This document shows, piece after piece, positions 25,901 through 40,900 of a stretch of DNA of 64,000 nt. This stretch comes from Seriola aureovittata (lineage: Eukaryota > Chordata > Actinopteri > Carangiformes > Carangidae). The stretch spans positions 18,264,001-18,328,000 of the forward strand of contig NC_079376.1 of assembly GCF_021018895.1 (NCBI RefSeq), written 5' to 3'. How positions within the stretch are numbered: position 1 is the first letter of the stretch; each line of letters begins with the position of its first letter. The notes under the pieces were generated by a model. The model saw nothing but the letters and a program-made list of their open reading frames with translations. It had not been told where the DNA came from and searched no databases. A program made the translations under genes and the position numbers.

Positions 25901-28900
25901 TGATAAGGTTCAAAACCAACATTCAGTTGGCATTATTTCCACTAGAGTAAGAAACAAAGCAGCCAGGCTGATAGCCGTAGCCATGTTGCTAACACTAGCA
26001 ACACTAGCTAACACTGCTAGCAACCAAAAACAAACGATTCATTTGATAAATAAAAACAAATAACATATTTCCTGGCAGCGAGCTTTCTAAAATGAGTAAT
26101 GTTGAAACGTACTATATTTCTCTTTATGTCAGTGGCGCCAACATTAACAACACTTGAAAACACTAGGGGGGAAAGTTTATTTTTTAATGCCACTTTAAAA
26201 ACAAACTTGGCGTTGTGTCTGATTTTTTTTTTTTTCTTAGTTGAGGCACCACTTGAAATAGATAATTAAAGACTATTCATTTAGTCTGTAGGTTTTGAAA
26301 GGGTGCAATTAAAAAAAAATTTTTTTTTTGCAATTTTAAACCAAACAAAGTTTTGAACTTCTGTGTAAATATTAAAAACTGTAATCAATTAATGTCACTG
26401 TGGACGCAGTCAAAGTACTGTGTCCGGTCTGTGAGGGTTTGCGGGGTCTCTGCCATGCATATCCTGAGATCATTGCCGAAAAAAATCCCAAAAGATAACA
26501 CCTCTCTAATCTTTCGAAATGTCAAATTGTTCAATCTCTACAGTCTCTTTGATTTTCTCATGCTCCTTCTTTGTTTGTAGACAACCATTTAGAGGGGAAG
26601 CACCATCTATGGTGCATCCATCAGCTTCCAATTTAGCTACCATCCCTGTGTCTCTTCTACTATGTGTCGGGGCCCTCCAGGCATCCCTTTGCTGGGGCTC
26701 TTAAAGAGTCGTCTGTGTCTGATCCGAGCAAACTGCCAAAGAAACATCAGTCTTTTCTCTCCTTTCTGGCAAGAAAATAGTGCACCTGCAGTGTTAGCTA
26801 GCCCATGGCTAATGCAAATGAGTGTATGTGTGATCAAAGGCCTGATTAGACTGCTTTTTTAGTATAACATTGCATATTAATGATTCTGCTTCATGTGGTA
26901 AAATGGCATACATTGTAAATTGCCTAGAGGGTCAAACTATGGTTTGATGTAACCTTTGAACATTAAATGTGAGCTCTTATTATTGCCTGCGTTGTGTGCT
27001 GATCAAGTTTGAACAAGGAGCTTTGGGTAGAGTAGCCTGACGTTTGGTCTTGATTGTGTAAATATACCATTCAGCGGCTTCAGCTGACTAGATGACCTTC
27101 ACCTATTTACGCTAACAAGCCCAGTCTGCACACTGCTGTGCGCACTCTTTCAGTGCTTGCTGGGCAAACCCAGTTTAACGTCAGGTCATTTGAATAGCAA
27201 GCAACATAAAAAGACACTAATTGTTCAACTGAAGCTTAGAATTATGGTTCTTTAACGAGCAGATGGGTGGTATCCTTTTTTCCACTGTGTACCTTTATGT
27301 GAAGTTGTTATGCACAAATGGTATTCCACTGTGTTATATAATACTGTGTGGTGATTCAGCAGGTCAATCTACTCTTTCACCCTTGGCCTTAGGACTCAGT
27401 GAGACACAGGGAAACCCTCAATGACGCAACAACATCGGAAATATCAGAATTCCATGTTTATCCAGCCAGAGGTTGGAAAATATCAGCATAATCTATGCAC
27501 TGACATCTTGGTAGTATATTTTTCCTTAGAGATTTTGGGAAAAATTACAGCAAGCTGATAATATATGCCTCCATAGAACATTTTGAGAAGATGCTGTGTT
27601 TTTCTGCCTTCCGAAATATTACATTATAGCCTTCAGCTCTGACTGCGCATTATTATTTTCCAGCCAGTCCTCTGACATGGGGGTGGAACATCTGCCCTTC
27701 CCTGACAGTTAACAGGAAACATATCACAATGGAGAACAGTGTCGTCCAACCCAAACCTGCCATGGCTGTTTGGTCTGTTAATTCCACTATAGAAGATTGC
27801 AGGTCTCTGCATCATAAAGTTATCACTCTCACCAGTATCTAGGCCATGGTTCATTCAGTTTTTAGTAATTTAACAATAAGGCTGACTTAATGATCCCCTT
27901 GCAGAGTAGTTCACTGTCATTTAGGCAGTTTATGGGCTCTAGCTAAGCATTTAACTTCATTCAGTAGGAAGTAGAATTACTAGGGTAGCATTTGGAGCAA
28001 CAATTGACCCCTGGTTTGTTATTTTACTGAACTTGGCTGGGGTTTCTCTTTTCCTTTTTATTAGTTCAGCACTCTTCTACAAGAAGTGCTATTATGTGTG
28101 AATCAGATGACTGACTGTTGGCATTAACTTTGCTTCTTCAAACAGCCAAGCTATCAGCTCATTCAGCTACAGTCACCACTTTTAAGACACAAGGTTTTCT
28201 CCCACCATAACAGCCCTGTGTGATCCCAGCTCTCTACAGCTGCTGTTAATCCAACACTGTTTTCCTGTTTTTGAGATGGGAGTCTTGCAGATGGAGGGTA
28301 GTCGGTTGAAGGACACAGTTATTTTGTTGGGCTCAGAGGATACAGTGTCATCCCCTGCATTCCCAGGACTTGGAGAACCTGTTCTGTCTGTTTCTGTCCA
28401 CATGCTGTTACCTGAGAAGTTAGTGAAGCCATTGAGTGAAGGGTCTTGCTGGATATCAGTGCTCACAATGCTCACAACCATCGTTCAATTTCATCCTTTC
28501 AGCCAAACATTTACTTTTTACAACAAGACTAGGGCAGAACCTAGTATATGGCTGGACCCATGTTGTAGGCTATTTGCATTCTGCCAAGTTTTAGCCAGTT
28601 TCAGCCCTTCTTTGGTTTGCTTCTCTCCTGCTCTCTGTGATCACATATACAGTATTTTGAGACAGTCGAATTCCCAATAAAGCTGTTCTCATTTACATAT
28701 TTTTCTGTGTCTGTTGTCAGACATCGGAACAAGTATGAAATAGTGACTGAAAAAGAGCCAATTAACACTACATACTAACCAGCAGTCACTTGCAGGCCAG
28801 TCCCAAGCTGTTGCTCTGCTGCTACAATCCTGATTTTATAAACACAACGTCGTCTGACAAAATCAACATACACAAAAGTTAAGTGCAACGGCTGTGCTGT

Positions 28901-31900
28901 GATTTCAGCTACATTTACTTGTAAAATGATCACTCAGAAAGTTAGAAGCTCATTCGCGGTCAGCATAGAGAGGTGTGTCTGCGCAGGGAAAGCCTGACTG
29001 GCTCAAAGGACAATGCAAGCAACTAACTTCCTTGGAAAGTCGCCAAGATTTGTCCATAAAGTTGCTGGATTTGTCGCTAGGGGCTTCTTTTTTTTTTTTT
29101 TTTTTTTTTTTACGACAAGTGAGTAGGTTGGAAACACTGCTTGTTTGCGCTAAATCATTTTGAAAGGGCAACGACCAATGAGGAAAATCCAACACTTGGC
29201 CGGGCGTCAGTGGTGTAACCTTAGAACTCAGTCACGTGACATTGGCTGACCAGTGGTGTAACTCCATCACTCACTCAGCTCTGTCAGTCAGTCAGGCAGG
29301 CAGTCACAGACATTTGCGTTTATAGGGCTGACCCCGCTCCTGCGGTCCAGCTGAAAAGTAAGACCGAAACCAGAGAGCATGAAAAAAGAGGCAAACTTCT
29401 ACTCAGCCTGTAGATCATTAATGGAGTGATATGTCAGTAGTAACCGACAATTCATAGAGAATTTTCATTCATTAGTGGCTTCTGAGGTTTGCTATATGAA
29501 GCCTGGACAGTAGGTCTGTTACTAATTTGAATCACAGAGCTAGACTGTCTTTGTCTGAACTTCACTACTGGGAGATTGATCAATGTCTTGTCAGCATTTT
29601 CTGACATGGTTAGCATCCACCCGAGACTCTTGCTCAATGTCAGTAGTCCTGTGATCTTTTCGTTTTTAAAAATGTTCTTTTCTCCCCTTAAGACCTCTCC
29701 CACCATCTGTCATGCTTCAGTGGCTGATATGAGCAGATGCAGAGCCGTGAGTCTGAAGGCTGGAGAGCACAGGATGACAAGCTGTGATGCCTCTTTGACA
29801 TGCAGCATGACATATGAAATTGACCCAGCACCCATCAACTTCTCACACACCCAACAATATGCAAATTAGAGTTGCATAATTGTTATAGACTTCCTCTTTG
29901 TCCTTTCTCTCTCACTCTCATGTACGCTGGTACAGTATTGGCACTGATCAGACCTGTGTGCTATCAAGAAATGCTCTTTTGTGATTGTTTAATTAGACAT
30001 CTTCAAATCTTGAATGATATTAGGTGCTACATTATGTTTTTAAAGTGACAGACTTAAGTAATGGCCTAATTATAGAAGACAGACCAAAGCTATTCTTGCT
30101 TGTTGTGTAAGGGATTTTGTTGAATGTGAAAGCCTTAAGCAAGTCAGCTGTAATTTGTCTTAAACCTGTTTTATCTAAACAGCAGCCCACTCTCTGATAT
30201 GCATTATAAATATGCACATGCATTCTCAAAAACAACCCTGGCACCCTCAAGATTCAGTTTAACTAAGGATCTTCTCATCCTGTCCTTACCTCCCCTGTTT
30301 TCCTGAGCTTTTAGGAGACCCTCCCAACAGAATAAGCAGTGGCAAAAACTTAAACACGTGATGGTACAAGACTGGAGCACCTTCAAACGCGAGTCCTTAG
30401 GCATAAAAGCAAATAAAAAAAACAAAAATAAAATCTATTTGTACACTTAAAGTGACATTTTTTAAGTGATAATTTTTTTTAGCCACATTTTCCAGTAAAG
30501 TACTAGTTTTTGTCTTTAAGAGGTGTTTGTCTGGGTATAAGCTCTAGTCCATTCTCCACACTTGACTGCACTCCTCTTCGAATATAAAGGCCCATGGGAT
30601 TTTCAGACAGGAGTGTTGTTTTCGTACAGCAGAGCAGTTTATTACTCTAGCTACCTAGGTTAGCCGATGCTGCCAGCTCAGAGATGAACCCAAAGAAACC
30701 AAAGCTAACAGCACTGGGTGGGAATCAAATCAAATTATGTAGTTATTCTAAAAAGCACATTTAATTCAACCAGAGTTGACTGAAGTGCTGTAGAATAAAA
30801 TACAAAGAAGAACTGACTATCCTCAGTGTTTCTTTAAAGATAAATGGATAGATAAAATATTAGCCACAATTGTAGTTTTACTTAACCACAGACATGCTGA
30901 CTTTGCCTGCATCCACTGCCTCTGGTGTTGGCTGTTGCTGCTCATGCCAGAGGGGAGAATTACTGAATGCACTTTTCACTGGCCGTGAGACTGTAAGCCA
31001 TTGCATGGACAATCATTACTCTTACCATTAAAGTTTTCCTTAAAGTCCACAGTGTGTGTGTGAGGGTGTGCGCTCATGTGCGTCAGTGCTTGTGCTTAAA
31101 TGTGAATTTAGCAGATGTGATTAGCTTCATGCCAGGAGCAAGGAGCATTTAATGAAGTGTTGCTTTCTTTGAGAGGTTGAGTTCAAGCATTGGATGTTTT
31201 CTTTGTGTGCAAAACACACAGAGTGGAGAAAATATAGCTGAAAAATGGAGAGAACTACAGATTCCTACATTTTTCAACAAGGAACTAGTCTCTGGCTACT
31301 TTTCTGTGCCCATTAAGGCAGAACTGCATCCATCTGCTCGTAACATTGTAGACCTCTGAACTGTGAAAGAGCCCATCATCCTCCGTGGATCCCTGGATGA
31401 TTCCTTGCTGGTGTTTCTTACGTCAAGGCTGAAGACTAAAATCAGTCATACCTTTGCCTTGATACTCCCATCACGCATCTTCGTTATCTTTGCTTTAATC
31501 TCAGGGCAAGGAAACTCATCTGAGTCTTTTACTCACACTACATAATTCCAGCACTCTGCATGAGCTGGAGTGCTTCTGGGCGTCTTCCAGTTTGCCATGT
31601 GGTAGAGGGAGAATCGCAGCAGAAGGTGAACCTTAATTGCTGTTATTGTGCCAGGACTCCTCCTGGCCTACATTTGATTATTCAGTCCAGACCTATCTCA
31701 TCACCACGGTTGTATAAGTGAGGCAAATGATGGAGGTTCCTTGCATGAATTTGAGATTTTTGTGACAGCCTGTTTGTGACTGTATACATGTACCACCTAT
31801 TTCCCTCATTAACCACAATATTATAGTCCTCGATCCAGACTCCTCCCTCTTCATATCCATAAAACCAAGTGAGATTATCCCTAAACTCAGAGTGCACTTT

Positions 31901-34900
31901 GATTCATGATTTGGCTTTTGCTAAAAGTGCAGACAACCCTGGGAATGAAACATCCTCTAGTCAACAGCATTCAAGATATTTTTGAGCAGTGTATAGGTCA
32001 GCAGCAGAGAGAGGAATATCCTCAGTACACGAGTTGAACATAAGGTCACTGGCGCATTGATGTGAGTTAGTGTCCAAAGATGCGTCTCTTTGTACATGAA
32101 GTCTTCACTCTTCTCTCTCCACCTCAATTTCAATCTTTTATACTGTGTTGCATCATCAGCAGAAGAGGGATGTTTTAGAAATATCTGCACCACCACAAAG
32201 ATTGGGAAATCATCAGATCGGGTGGCAAAGTTGTTTTCAACACCATTATAAAGCCTGTCATCATTCCACTAGTGATTACAGGTGGGTGAAGTTACACAGG
32301 GGACAGAAGTGAAGCAAATTGGCTTGATGTAAAACAGATGTAGTCTGCAAAATGGGGAAGAAGTAGAAAGTCATTTGCGCAACAGTGATTTTAACATTGT
32401 CACTGTTGAATTAAAGAGACAGCAAATAGTACCTGTGGCAAAATTAAAGAAAGACACTCTCAAGATATTCAGAAGCAATCAGGTATCTCAAAACAGTAGT
32501 GGCAGTTTTGTTCTATATTCTGTACACTGACAAACCTTGACACATGGACACAGAAGATTCACAATACTGATAAAATCAAATATTAGCCTTTATGAGTTTA
32601 ACATGACAGTCATTCCTTAGTGGCTGTTGGTGACAGCAGATTGCTGAAAAGAAAAATCAACATTATGATCAAACTACTAGGATCATTAATTTGTTCTTTA
32701 AATAAGTTTGGTGTATCATTACCTTTTAATAATATTCATATCATTAGCCATTGTAACTGGGAAAACACAAAGGCAAGCTAAACCACAATATTATGATTAA
32801 CAAAAACCCTGACAAAATCTCTTTCCATTTCATAATAACTTATTGGCCAGATTCAGGTTAAAGGTGGATCTTGTATGCAAGGTGTCATTGACGGTGTTTC
32901 CTCTTTTTCCACAGATATCATTGACAAGAGTGAACTGAAGGCATTCTTCGAGAGCAACTGTTCTCAGATTTATTTTATCTTCTATGAAAATTTCATTACA
33001 CTGGAAAGCAACTTAAAACAAAAAGGTGAGTACAGACCTTCTTTTTTTTTTTTTTTTTTTTAACTGTACACTGATTAGTTGACCACCTTGCTTGTGGTTC
33101 AATAATTAACCCTCTCTCTGCTCTTGATGGTGTATGTTACGGCAAGGGTGTATTTCCTTCTGCCCCAAGTGTAATGTGCTTAAGCCCATAGAAAAGCAAT
33201 TTCTGGTCCAGTATAACCAGTATAACACTGTCATGGGTAGAGGATTTGTTCCCACTGGGAGTATGCTTTCATGGTAACATAAGTTCCTGTGAATGAGTGG
33301 TCCATATTATTGTTACATTATTGATGAAGCTAATGCAGTGTGGCTCCAGGTTATGTGTTTAAAAATCTAAGTATTCTCCATGTGTTTCAGGGAACAAATC
33401 TCAAAGGGAGGAGCTGGACTCCATCCTCTTTATTTTTGAAGTAAGTCATTTGTCTTTATGTCTGCTGATGTCTCCATCTCTGATTTCCACTGATAGCTGC
33501 CACAGCCTCAACCTGTTTACTGCTGAACTCTGGGGTGCAACCACAGTTTCCATGGTGCCATGTTGCATACTCTAATTACTTCCTGAATTTGCCTCAAATA
33601 GCCTGGAAATCAATTGGAGGTTCTGCAGGTGAAAGAATCATCAAATAATTTTCCAGCCTTCTGCGGGTTGAGGGAGAGATTTCAGTTCATTTATTGTATT
33701 TAAAACCTATGTGTGTATGCAGATGAGAGGAGGCATGTCTTGTGTCTGTGTGTTGGCTCTATAGCCCCTCCCTCTGTTTTTTTGTTAACGCTCTTATGTT
33801 GCACATGCAGGTTAAAGTCCCCTACCTGGTTTTCCCACCTGACTGCAAAGGCAGCTCCTGTTTCCAACACAAACATTCAGCTCTCCAGTTACATTTGCAC
33901 AGGGCAGGGCTGTAAGGATGGCAGCAAATCAAAAAAAAGACGGGGGGGCAGTCTGTTTGTCCCTCTTTGTACAGTATGTCTTGTCCTAGTTTTTCTGATC
34001 ACCTGGGAGCAGTGTGAGGGAGTGTTCCTTGCATTATGTCCAACATAGAGTAAGTCATTCCAGCTAAAACGGAGGATTCTTAACTTTGGATTCAGGCCCA
34101 CTCCCCAGTTCATGAGTTTGTTACAGTAGCATCATGCCTGACACAGTTGTCTGTCTTTTGCTATAGATTCCTAACTGCCAGTCAAGAATGTCCAATGCAT
34201 CTTGGGCTCTAATGTCATATTATCAACTTAGATCTTTTTCGTCCTGTCTGGTTGACGCAGTATGTACACAGTAGCACATTTTAGAGCCTGTATTATATGC
34301 AGTTTGTTTGATTGTTTGCTGATAGTCATTTAGGATTGGCATTCTTTTGTAGAATTTAGAGTTTATGTTTCTACGGCCTTCTTAGCCTGCTGTTTGGAAG
34401 CTAAATTAGTCTCTAATCAAGATAAAGAAAATCATTAAGATATTTGCTCCCCATCTATTAAAAGAAAAACTAAATCACTAGATTTCGCTCCAGTTTTCTC
34501 CACTCCTCACAAAGATAGCCTCCCTGCCTGTCCACATTCAGTCATCTGACCTGTAACTAAAGCCTGGATTCATGCCTGCTACATATTTATGGAGTCATCT
34601 TTTCAAAAAGAACTAATATTGAAAGCAGCTTAACCCTCATTTGTCCCCTTTTAGCCCCTGCCTGTGACAACGTGTGCTTTTACCCATGCACTGAGAAGAT
34701 AAGCTTGCTTTGAGTGGTGTGTACAGGACAGATACAGGGTTGCTTTGATCCCGAGCTCTGCTACACTGTGCGGACTTTCTCTTTTATGCCATATTAGATT
34801 AGGCATTTTGGACCGTATGTGGTCATGAATATGATATCAATTGATACCTTTGTGCTCACAAACATGCACTACTAATATGTATCATGTTATCCCGGTGAAT

Positions 34901-37900
34901 TTTGCACCGTTATCATTTTCCTTTCTCCAGTAAATACAGAAATTTGAGGCGTTTTATCATAAACCTAACTTTTCCTGGCAGGATAAAGCTTTTCGTAAAT
35001 GTGTATGATTTGCTTTAGTCACAAAAGTCAACCGACCAGAACATAAGCCGTAGCAGCCTTTGTCCAAGCAGCCTCAGAGCGGTGTATAGAATAGCTATGA
35101 ATGGACAGCTGCTGGGACAACAGCCTTTTTGTAGCTCTGTGCTTTGCGACACACTTTAATGCTGTATGACAGGTTAAGAAGAACAAAGCTCAACATCGCT
35201 GCCCTTCTTATTCTGTTGAAGAATTTCCCGGGAAAGCCACAGTTATGTCTTCATCTCTCTAGGCAGATGGGAATATGGTCTCCTGCACTCTCCATCACCT
35301 CAGTCCCTCCTTGCATTGAAATCTGGCTGACATATACAGTACACGTGTGCGTTGTGTGTGTTGTTTGCTTTGAGCTGGCTACGTGGGGATTACTTACCTT
35401 TTTCCGTGGCTTGCTGTAGGGGAGTATGATCCCCCATGCCGAGCCTGTTTGAGTAATGGATATCTAGAGGGGGTAATCTTTTGTCCCTCCCCCTAAACTC
35501 TGCTGGAACACCCCACCCCTACTGCCACCAGCAGCCATCACCATTCCCTTCCAGGATTTCTTTGTGTCTGCTGCCACAGATGCATCCATGGTAGTTAGTG
35601 ATGCTGCAGCAGGACTGACAGATGAGAGACCTGATCTCTGTGAGAAGGCAACAACATTGTTAAAAAATGCTGGACTGCTTGAGGCCTGTGTGTAGGTTTT
35701 TAACATGTAAAACCAGAGCTGAGCAACAGATTTATTCAGTACCTACATAACGTAAAAGTATTAACCTATTGATTTTTTTCTTCTTTAAATTGGAACTCAT
35801 TGATCCAAATGCAAGAATACTGCATTGCTTCAGTATTCACCCCTTTTACTGTGTAGCATCTAAATCATCACTGGTCTTGAGTATTGGTTTTAGAAGTCGC
35901 ATAAAATGTTCAGGGGAGACCTGTGTGTAATCAAGGTGTGACAAGTGATTGTAAGTTAAATACACTTGTATATGGAACCAGGTGATAGTCAATTGCCTGG
36001 CAACAACTAACTCAAGACAAAGGAACATTTAAACAAATTCAGCAGCAAGGCCTGTGAAAAATAATGTGAGAACTTTGCATGGTGCTGGAAACCACACAGA
36101 CTATAATAAGATCAGTCTTATAAAATGAAAATAATATTGTACTACTGTAAATCTGAGTGTCAGTGTGAGCATGAGGTCTTTGGTAAAGCTGAAGTAGCTA
36201 CAGGTTTAATGGCTGAGGTGAGGAATGCTGTGCATACAGCAGCCAGTGCCTGGGTACCACACCAATGGATAAAGGTTGTACAATATGGTCTGATGAGGCC
36301 TAAATCAAGGCTTTTTAGGCATCTTACTAAATGCTGTGTTTGATGTAAACCAAACACAACAGCCCCACTATAAAGCACCATAGTGGGAAAACAAAAAACA
36401 CTCCATTCTCATCAGCAAAGTGGTGGCAGCATCATGATGTGGCGATGCTTCACTGCAACAGACTTTCACAGACTTTTTGTGAAAGTAAAGGGTTAAATTC
36501 TGGGAGAAAAAACATCTTTTCTAGTTTTGTCTGATCTATTTTGCAGCAAGACGATGACCACAAACCTAAAGCCCAGGCTGAAAACAAAAACCTTTATGTC
36601 CTGAAATGGCAAAGTCTAATCTAGGTCTCAGTCTAATTGAGAACTTAGGTCAGCATTGCTGTTTGCTCATGGTTCCCATTTAACTTAATAGATCTTGAGT
36701 GATTTTGCAAAGAGGACTGGTGAAAAAGTGCAGTGTCCAGATTTACAACGCTGATATAGACCTATTGATGATTCATTCAGGTTTGTAATGGTTTGGGTTT
36801 CCGTGTTTGCAAAAAGAGTTTTCGAGCATCAATACTTTGCAGGTGTGTAATATCGTGTCCGTGTCAGTTGGATAATGTTTGTCTTCCTTTGGCAGCCATT
36901 TCTATATTGTATAGGAGTCAGGATGCATTCTTTCTAATTGTCTTTATGTCACCATTTGATGCTATGCATCCAAACCATGAGTAAATTAAAGCACATAGTA
37001 AGAAAGCTACAGAAAATCTGCTGTTTATCAGCATGTAGGTGTAGTTCCAGGAATGAAACTGGATAAGATAACTTTCTGTTTTAGAAGACTGTTATTGCTC
37101 TCATGAGACAAGATTTATCTCTGGGGTAAGGATACTCAATTCTCAGGCCTCAGGGGTCTACAGTTTGTCCAGTTTGTTTACTCCTGTATGACTATAGATG
37201 ACCTCTTACTGTCTGAAAGCAGTTCGATCCTGATGCCACTGAGGTTGTGGGACAGGTTATGGGACAGCTCTGGGACCAATGAGACTCAGAGGGAAGTCTG
37301 TTTATGTCCACTTTCACTCCAGGATATGACCTCACCATGACCTGTCCTGCCGTCTGTCATCCGGACCTGACTCAGCATTCTGAATTCCCCTTGCCATCCT
37401 CTGTGTGACCCCGCCCCCCCTGCCCCAAATCTAGATTTGAGACTTGACTTACTGATTTGCCATATATGGTAAATGTGCCTATTAAATCTAGTGCGCCTTA
37501 GTTTTGATGAATAACTGTGTATCTATCCCACCCCACGGGTAATAAATATTTGGTTGTCTTTTAGAAAGCTGCAGAAAATCAGATGCTTTTGACGGATTTA
37601 TGTGTATTTACCCAAGATGGTCACTTGAGATTAAACCTAAGGAGATCCATGGCAAAACCACCAGAAACCAAAACTGAATCAACATACGGGAAAAAGGAGG
37701 ACAAAAAAGCATGATATTTCTGTTTATATTATATCCCAACAGTTGCATTTGCTCATTTAAGTCAGAAACATTTAAAAAAGACCAGAATAAGGAGGAATGT
37801 GGTGTATTATAGTCCACCTGCCACAGCTCATGGCAAACAGAGGATTGATTGTGGCTGGTGTTCATTTAAATGCCACACACAAATGCACCATTTAAGCAGT

Positions 37901-40900
37901 GCGTGTGTAAATGGTCAGAAATGAGAAAGAAGGTAATTAATAACACAGTGTCACTCTGTATCATAAACAGCCATCAACAATCCTGTCTTCTTGTGCCTGG
38001 CGTAATGGCATCATATTCATTCCTCTTGATGCACATCAACTGAAACTCTCCTCTACATGTTGGCTAACATGTGTCTGAGAAATTAACCTAGGGCCATTTA
38101 GCTAAGTGATTTCTTTTTCTCCCTCACTCCTCTTTAGTCCAAGTTATGACTGACAGTTCACCAGCAGGGGATTATTGGTTAATGCATAAATGCAAATTTA
38201 CTAAGTGTAGCATGGGTTTACGCATGGAACAAGCTGAGTAAATGAATCTTAATGTCTCAAATTATGTTTTAACCTGTTCTTTAGCCTTCAAACCTGAACT
38301 GCTGGAGTGCTGCTGTATATTTTACAGATAACTATTTTTGTCACAAGCAAGAACAATGATTTATGAACATTTTACAGATGCATATTTTGTAGTGTGTGGC
38401 TTTGTTGACATGTAATTTAGCATGGTTAATTTGTCCAAAACTATTCATGCCCAAACATGAAAATAATTTGGTCCTAGAGGAAGCCTCCTGCAGCTTGGCT
38501 TTCACTAAGGGCAAAGAGGAACCTGAACCTGATGTCTGAGCTAACATTGAGAAGCCTGGGAAGGACTTTGATTGCGCTCTGCTGCTGCCACCCACTGGCT
38601 ACAGAGGAGAATGAAAATGAAAACATCTCTTACTATTAAAAATATTTCTAAAATAAAACTCAAAAAGTGCTTTAGGCTTTAAACAGTATTGTATTTTGAG
38701 GTTACTGTACATGACATATGCTTTACTAGCCTACATTTACCAAGGCCTTTACCCACAAGTAATGAGGGCAAGCTGAGGACATTTGGTTAGCATGTAAATA
38801 AGCAGTCTGGTTTGGTCTCCACTGTTTGGACTTACCTTAGAAAGCATTTTAAACAAAGCCGGTGTGTAACTTATGTTTTTTTTCACAGTGCATGAGGCCA
38901 ACAAGTGACTGTACAGTCAGAGACTCATTTTCTTCGTAGGCTGCAGTATGCTCTGCTGTAATGGAAAGATAATACTTTTAATTAACAGTTATTTCGCTTT
39001 ACTTACTTCACTATTTCTGTCTCTATGATCTTCGTTTTGTTATGTAATTGACACTTTAGTTGTTTTCTGATCTGGCATGTACATTGTGTTAATAGGTCAA
39101 TGTTTTATGTCTCCATTGTCATCATCTCTCAGGAGATTTCATCATCCTTAGATGCTATAATAATGTTATCAAAAACCTAAACAATATGTAAATAACTGCA
39201 TTTCTTCTGAGAATGCTGAGTGTCTGCTGCTGCCATCTAAAAGCCCTTGTAGACCACCTCTGGGAGAAGTGTATTATGTCTCATGTTCAGGCCCTGTGGC
39301 TGGAAACCTAAGTGCGGATCATGTAAATGTGTTACAGCTGCTGTTGTACCACAGTAATGCCCCCATCTTTATGCTGGAGTATGGCTGCAGATTAGAGTAA
39401 CTCCACCAACCTCTAGTCCAGCAGACTCTGCATTCGCCGCATATCACCCAGTAAATTCCTCATTGTTGCGGCCGCCATTCCAGCTCCACGGGGAGTCTTT
39501 CTGAGCTAGCTTCTCCATCTCATTCCCACTCTCCCTTCCTGGTGCTCTGTAAGGAGAGAGAAAGATGGTGTTATTGTGTCTGCGCACACACACTGGCAAA
39601 GGCTTAAGCAGGCTACCCTGCTGTGTTACTGCCTAGCATAATGTGTCTGCTGCACCAAGGAGACAGAGTGGAGGAGACCAGTACAGAGCCTTACGGAGAT
39701 ATAATAATCCCATGTGGGATCAATAGCAAGGTGCAGCCACACGCCTGTACACGCATATCATCACATCTGTGGATCAGAGAGAAGTTGAGCAGCACAGATC
39801 GTCATCCAGAACCCCCTTAAAGTGATGTATGTCTTTCAGTATCTCCCGTGTCACTGATAATGACAGGGATTTAGTTTCAGAGGACAAGAACAGAAAGTTA
39901 AAGATGGACGATGACAGGGGAAGAAGGCAGTTGTTGACAAATTGATACACTCAAAACATGAGATGACTTCTGGAATGCCACGGCTCTCAGAATAATGTGG
40001 CATAGCACTGGACAACAAAATGTCACCATATGCCATCTTCCAGAGCAACATTATGGTGGTAAGATGAAGATTTAACAACAGGGTATGATCAGTTAATATT
40101 ATAAAACAAACTAATATGTATAGATTATTGTCTAAAAATTACATATGAAATATTGTTAGGTATATCATGAAAATTACACATTTCTTTATATAACATACCA
40201 AACCTATATTCACACAATTATTCAACTTCAGTTTCATTTATTAAATAATTTCATCTTCATAAACCTTATTGTTATATCAACAAAGCAAAAAATCCTTGAG
40301 GTTATAAAAGCTGGTTCTTGGCAGTTTTATTCTGATGCTCTATAGGCTCTGAAGCTTTCTCTTATACTTTGTCATCTTTCTTTTTGTATTTCTTCTTTTT
40401 TTCCTCACTGCTGTAGCACTTTGAATCTGTGGCTGGAGAGGACTTAATCTTTTTAGTTCTGTCATGCACATTTTTCTTATGCGCTGTATCCTTTGCTTTA
40501 GTGTGTTTCTCACTCTCCAGGGCAGATGAGCCTTTTATCATGTCGACTAGAGTTGGTTGTCTGGTTAAGTGGGTCAGAGCTGCATACTGTACGTAACACA
40601 GTAAAGGACGGACTTGACCTCTACATTGTAATCACAAAGTCTTATTGGGTCAGTGATTAGGATTTGATGAGAAGTGAGCCATTGGGGCATCAATTGCTCA
40701 CAGCACACTGACTATTAACTAGCCATGCGTGCATGCGCGCACACATCTGCCGTCCCCCAGCCTTTTTTTTCCATCTCTCCAGAGGGACCCAGTTAACCTG
40801 CTGCTGCATTCAAGAATAATGATAGGCTGCTGAAAGGTTAGGGCACTCTAATTGATTTGTAAAGCGGTTGTTGGCGAGGTGATGACATTTCTCTATGCTG

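Larger units (their letters stand above)
16925..32914 (+). other. ralgapa2 intron 1 (15,990 bp)
   Basis: GT-AG intron. The first 330 bases are rich in AGCTAGC/GCTAAC words and contain the palindrome GTCACCGCGGTGAC at 17044-17057. The middle holds an inverted-repeat element at 25305-26199; a T24 tract and CCAAT/E-box cluster lie at 29.1-29.36 kb. The remainder is AT-rich with no recognisable nested gene. Confidence 0.85.

Noticed and set aside
28182..28680. Overlapping open frames on both strands (99 and 134 codons) in intron 1
   Set aside because: No domain, no splice partners and no similarity to any family I know; both strands being open suggests chance.
31177..32196. Cluster of short frames on both strands in intron 1
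   Set aside because: Considered as a degraded retroelement, but I recognise no reverse transcriptase, integrase or other motif.
33713..34048. 111-codon frame in intron 3
   Set aside because: Cys/Leu-rich translation of noncoding DNA with no family resemblance; not in phase with neighbouring exons.
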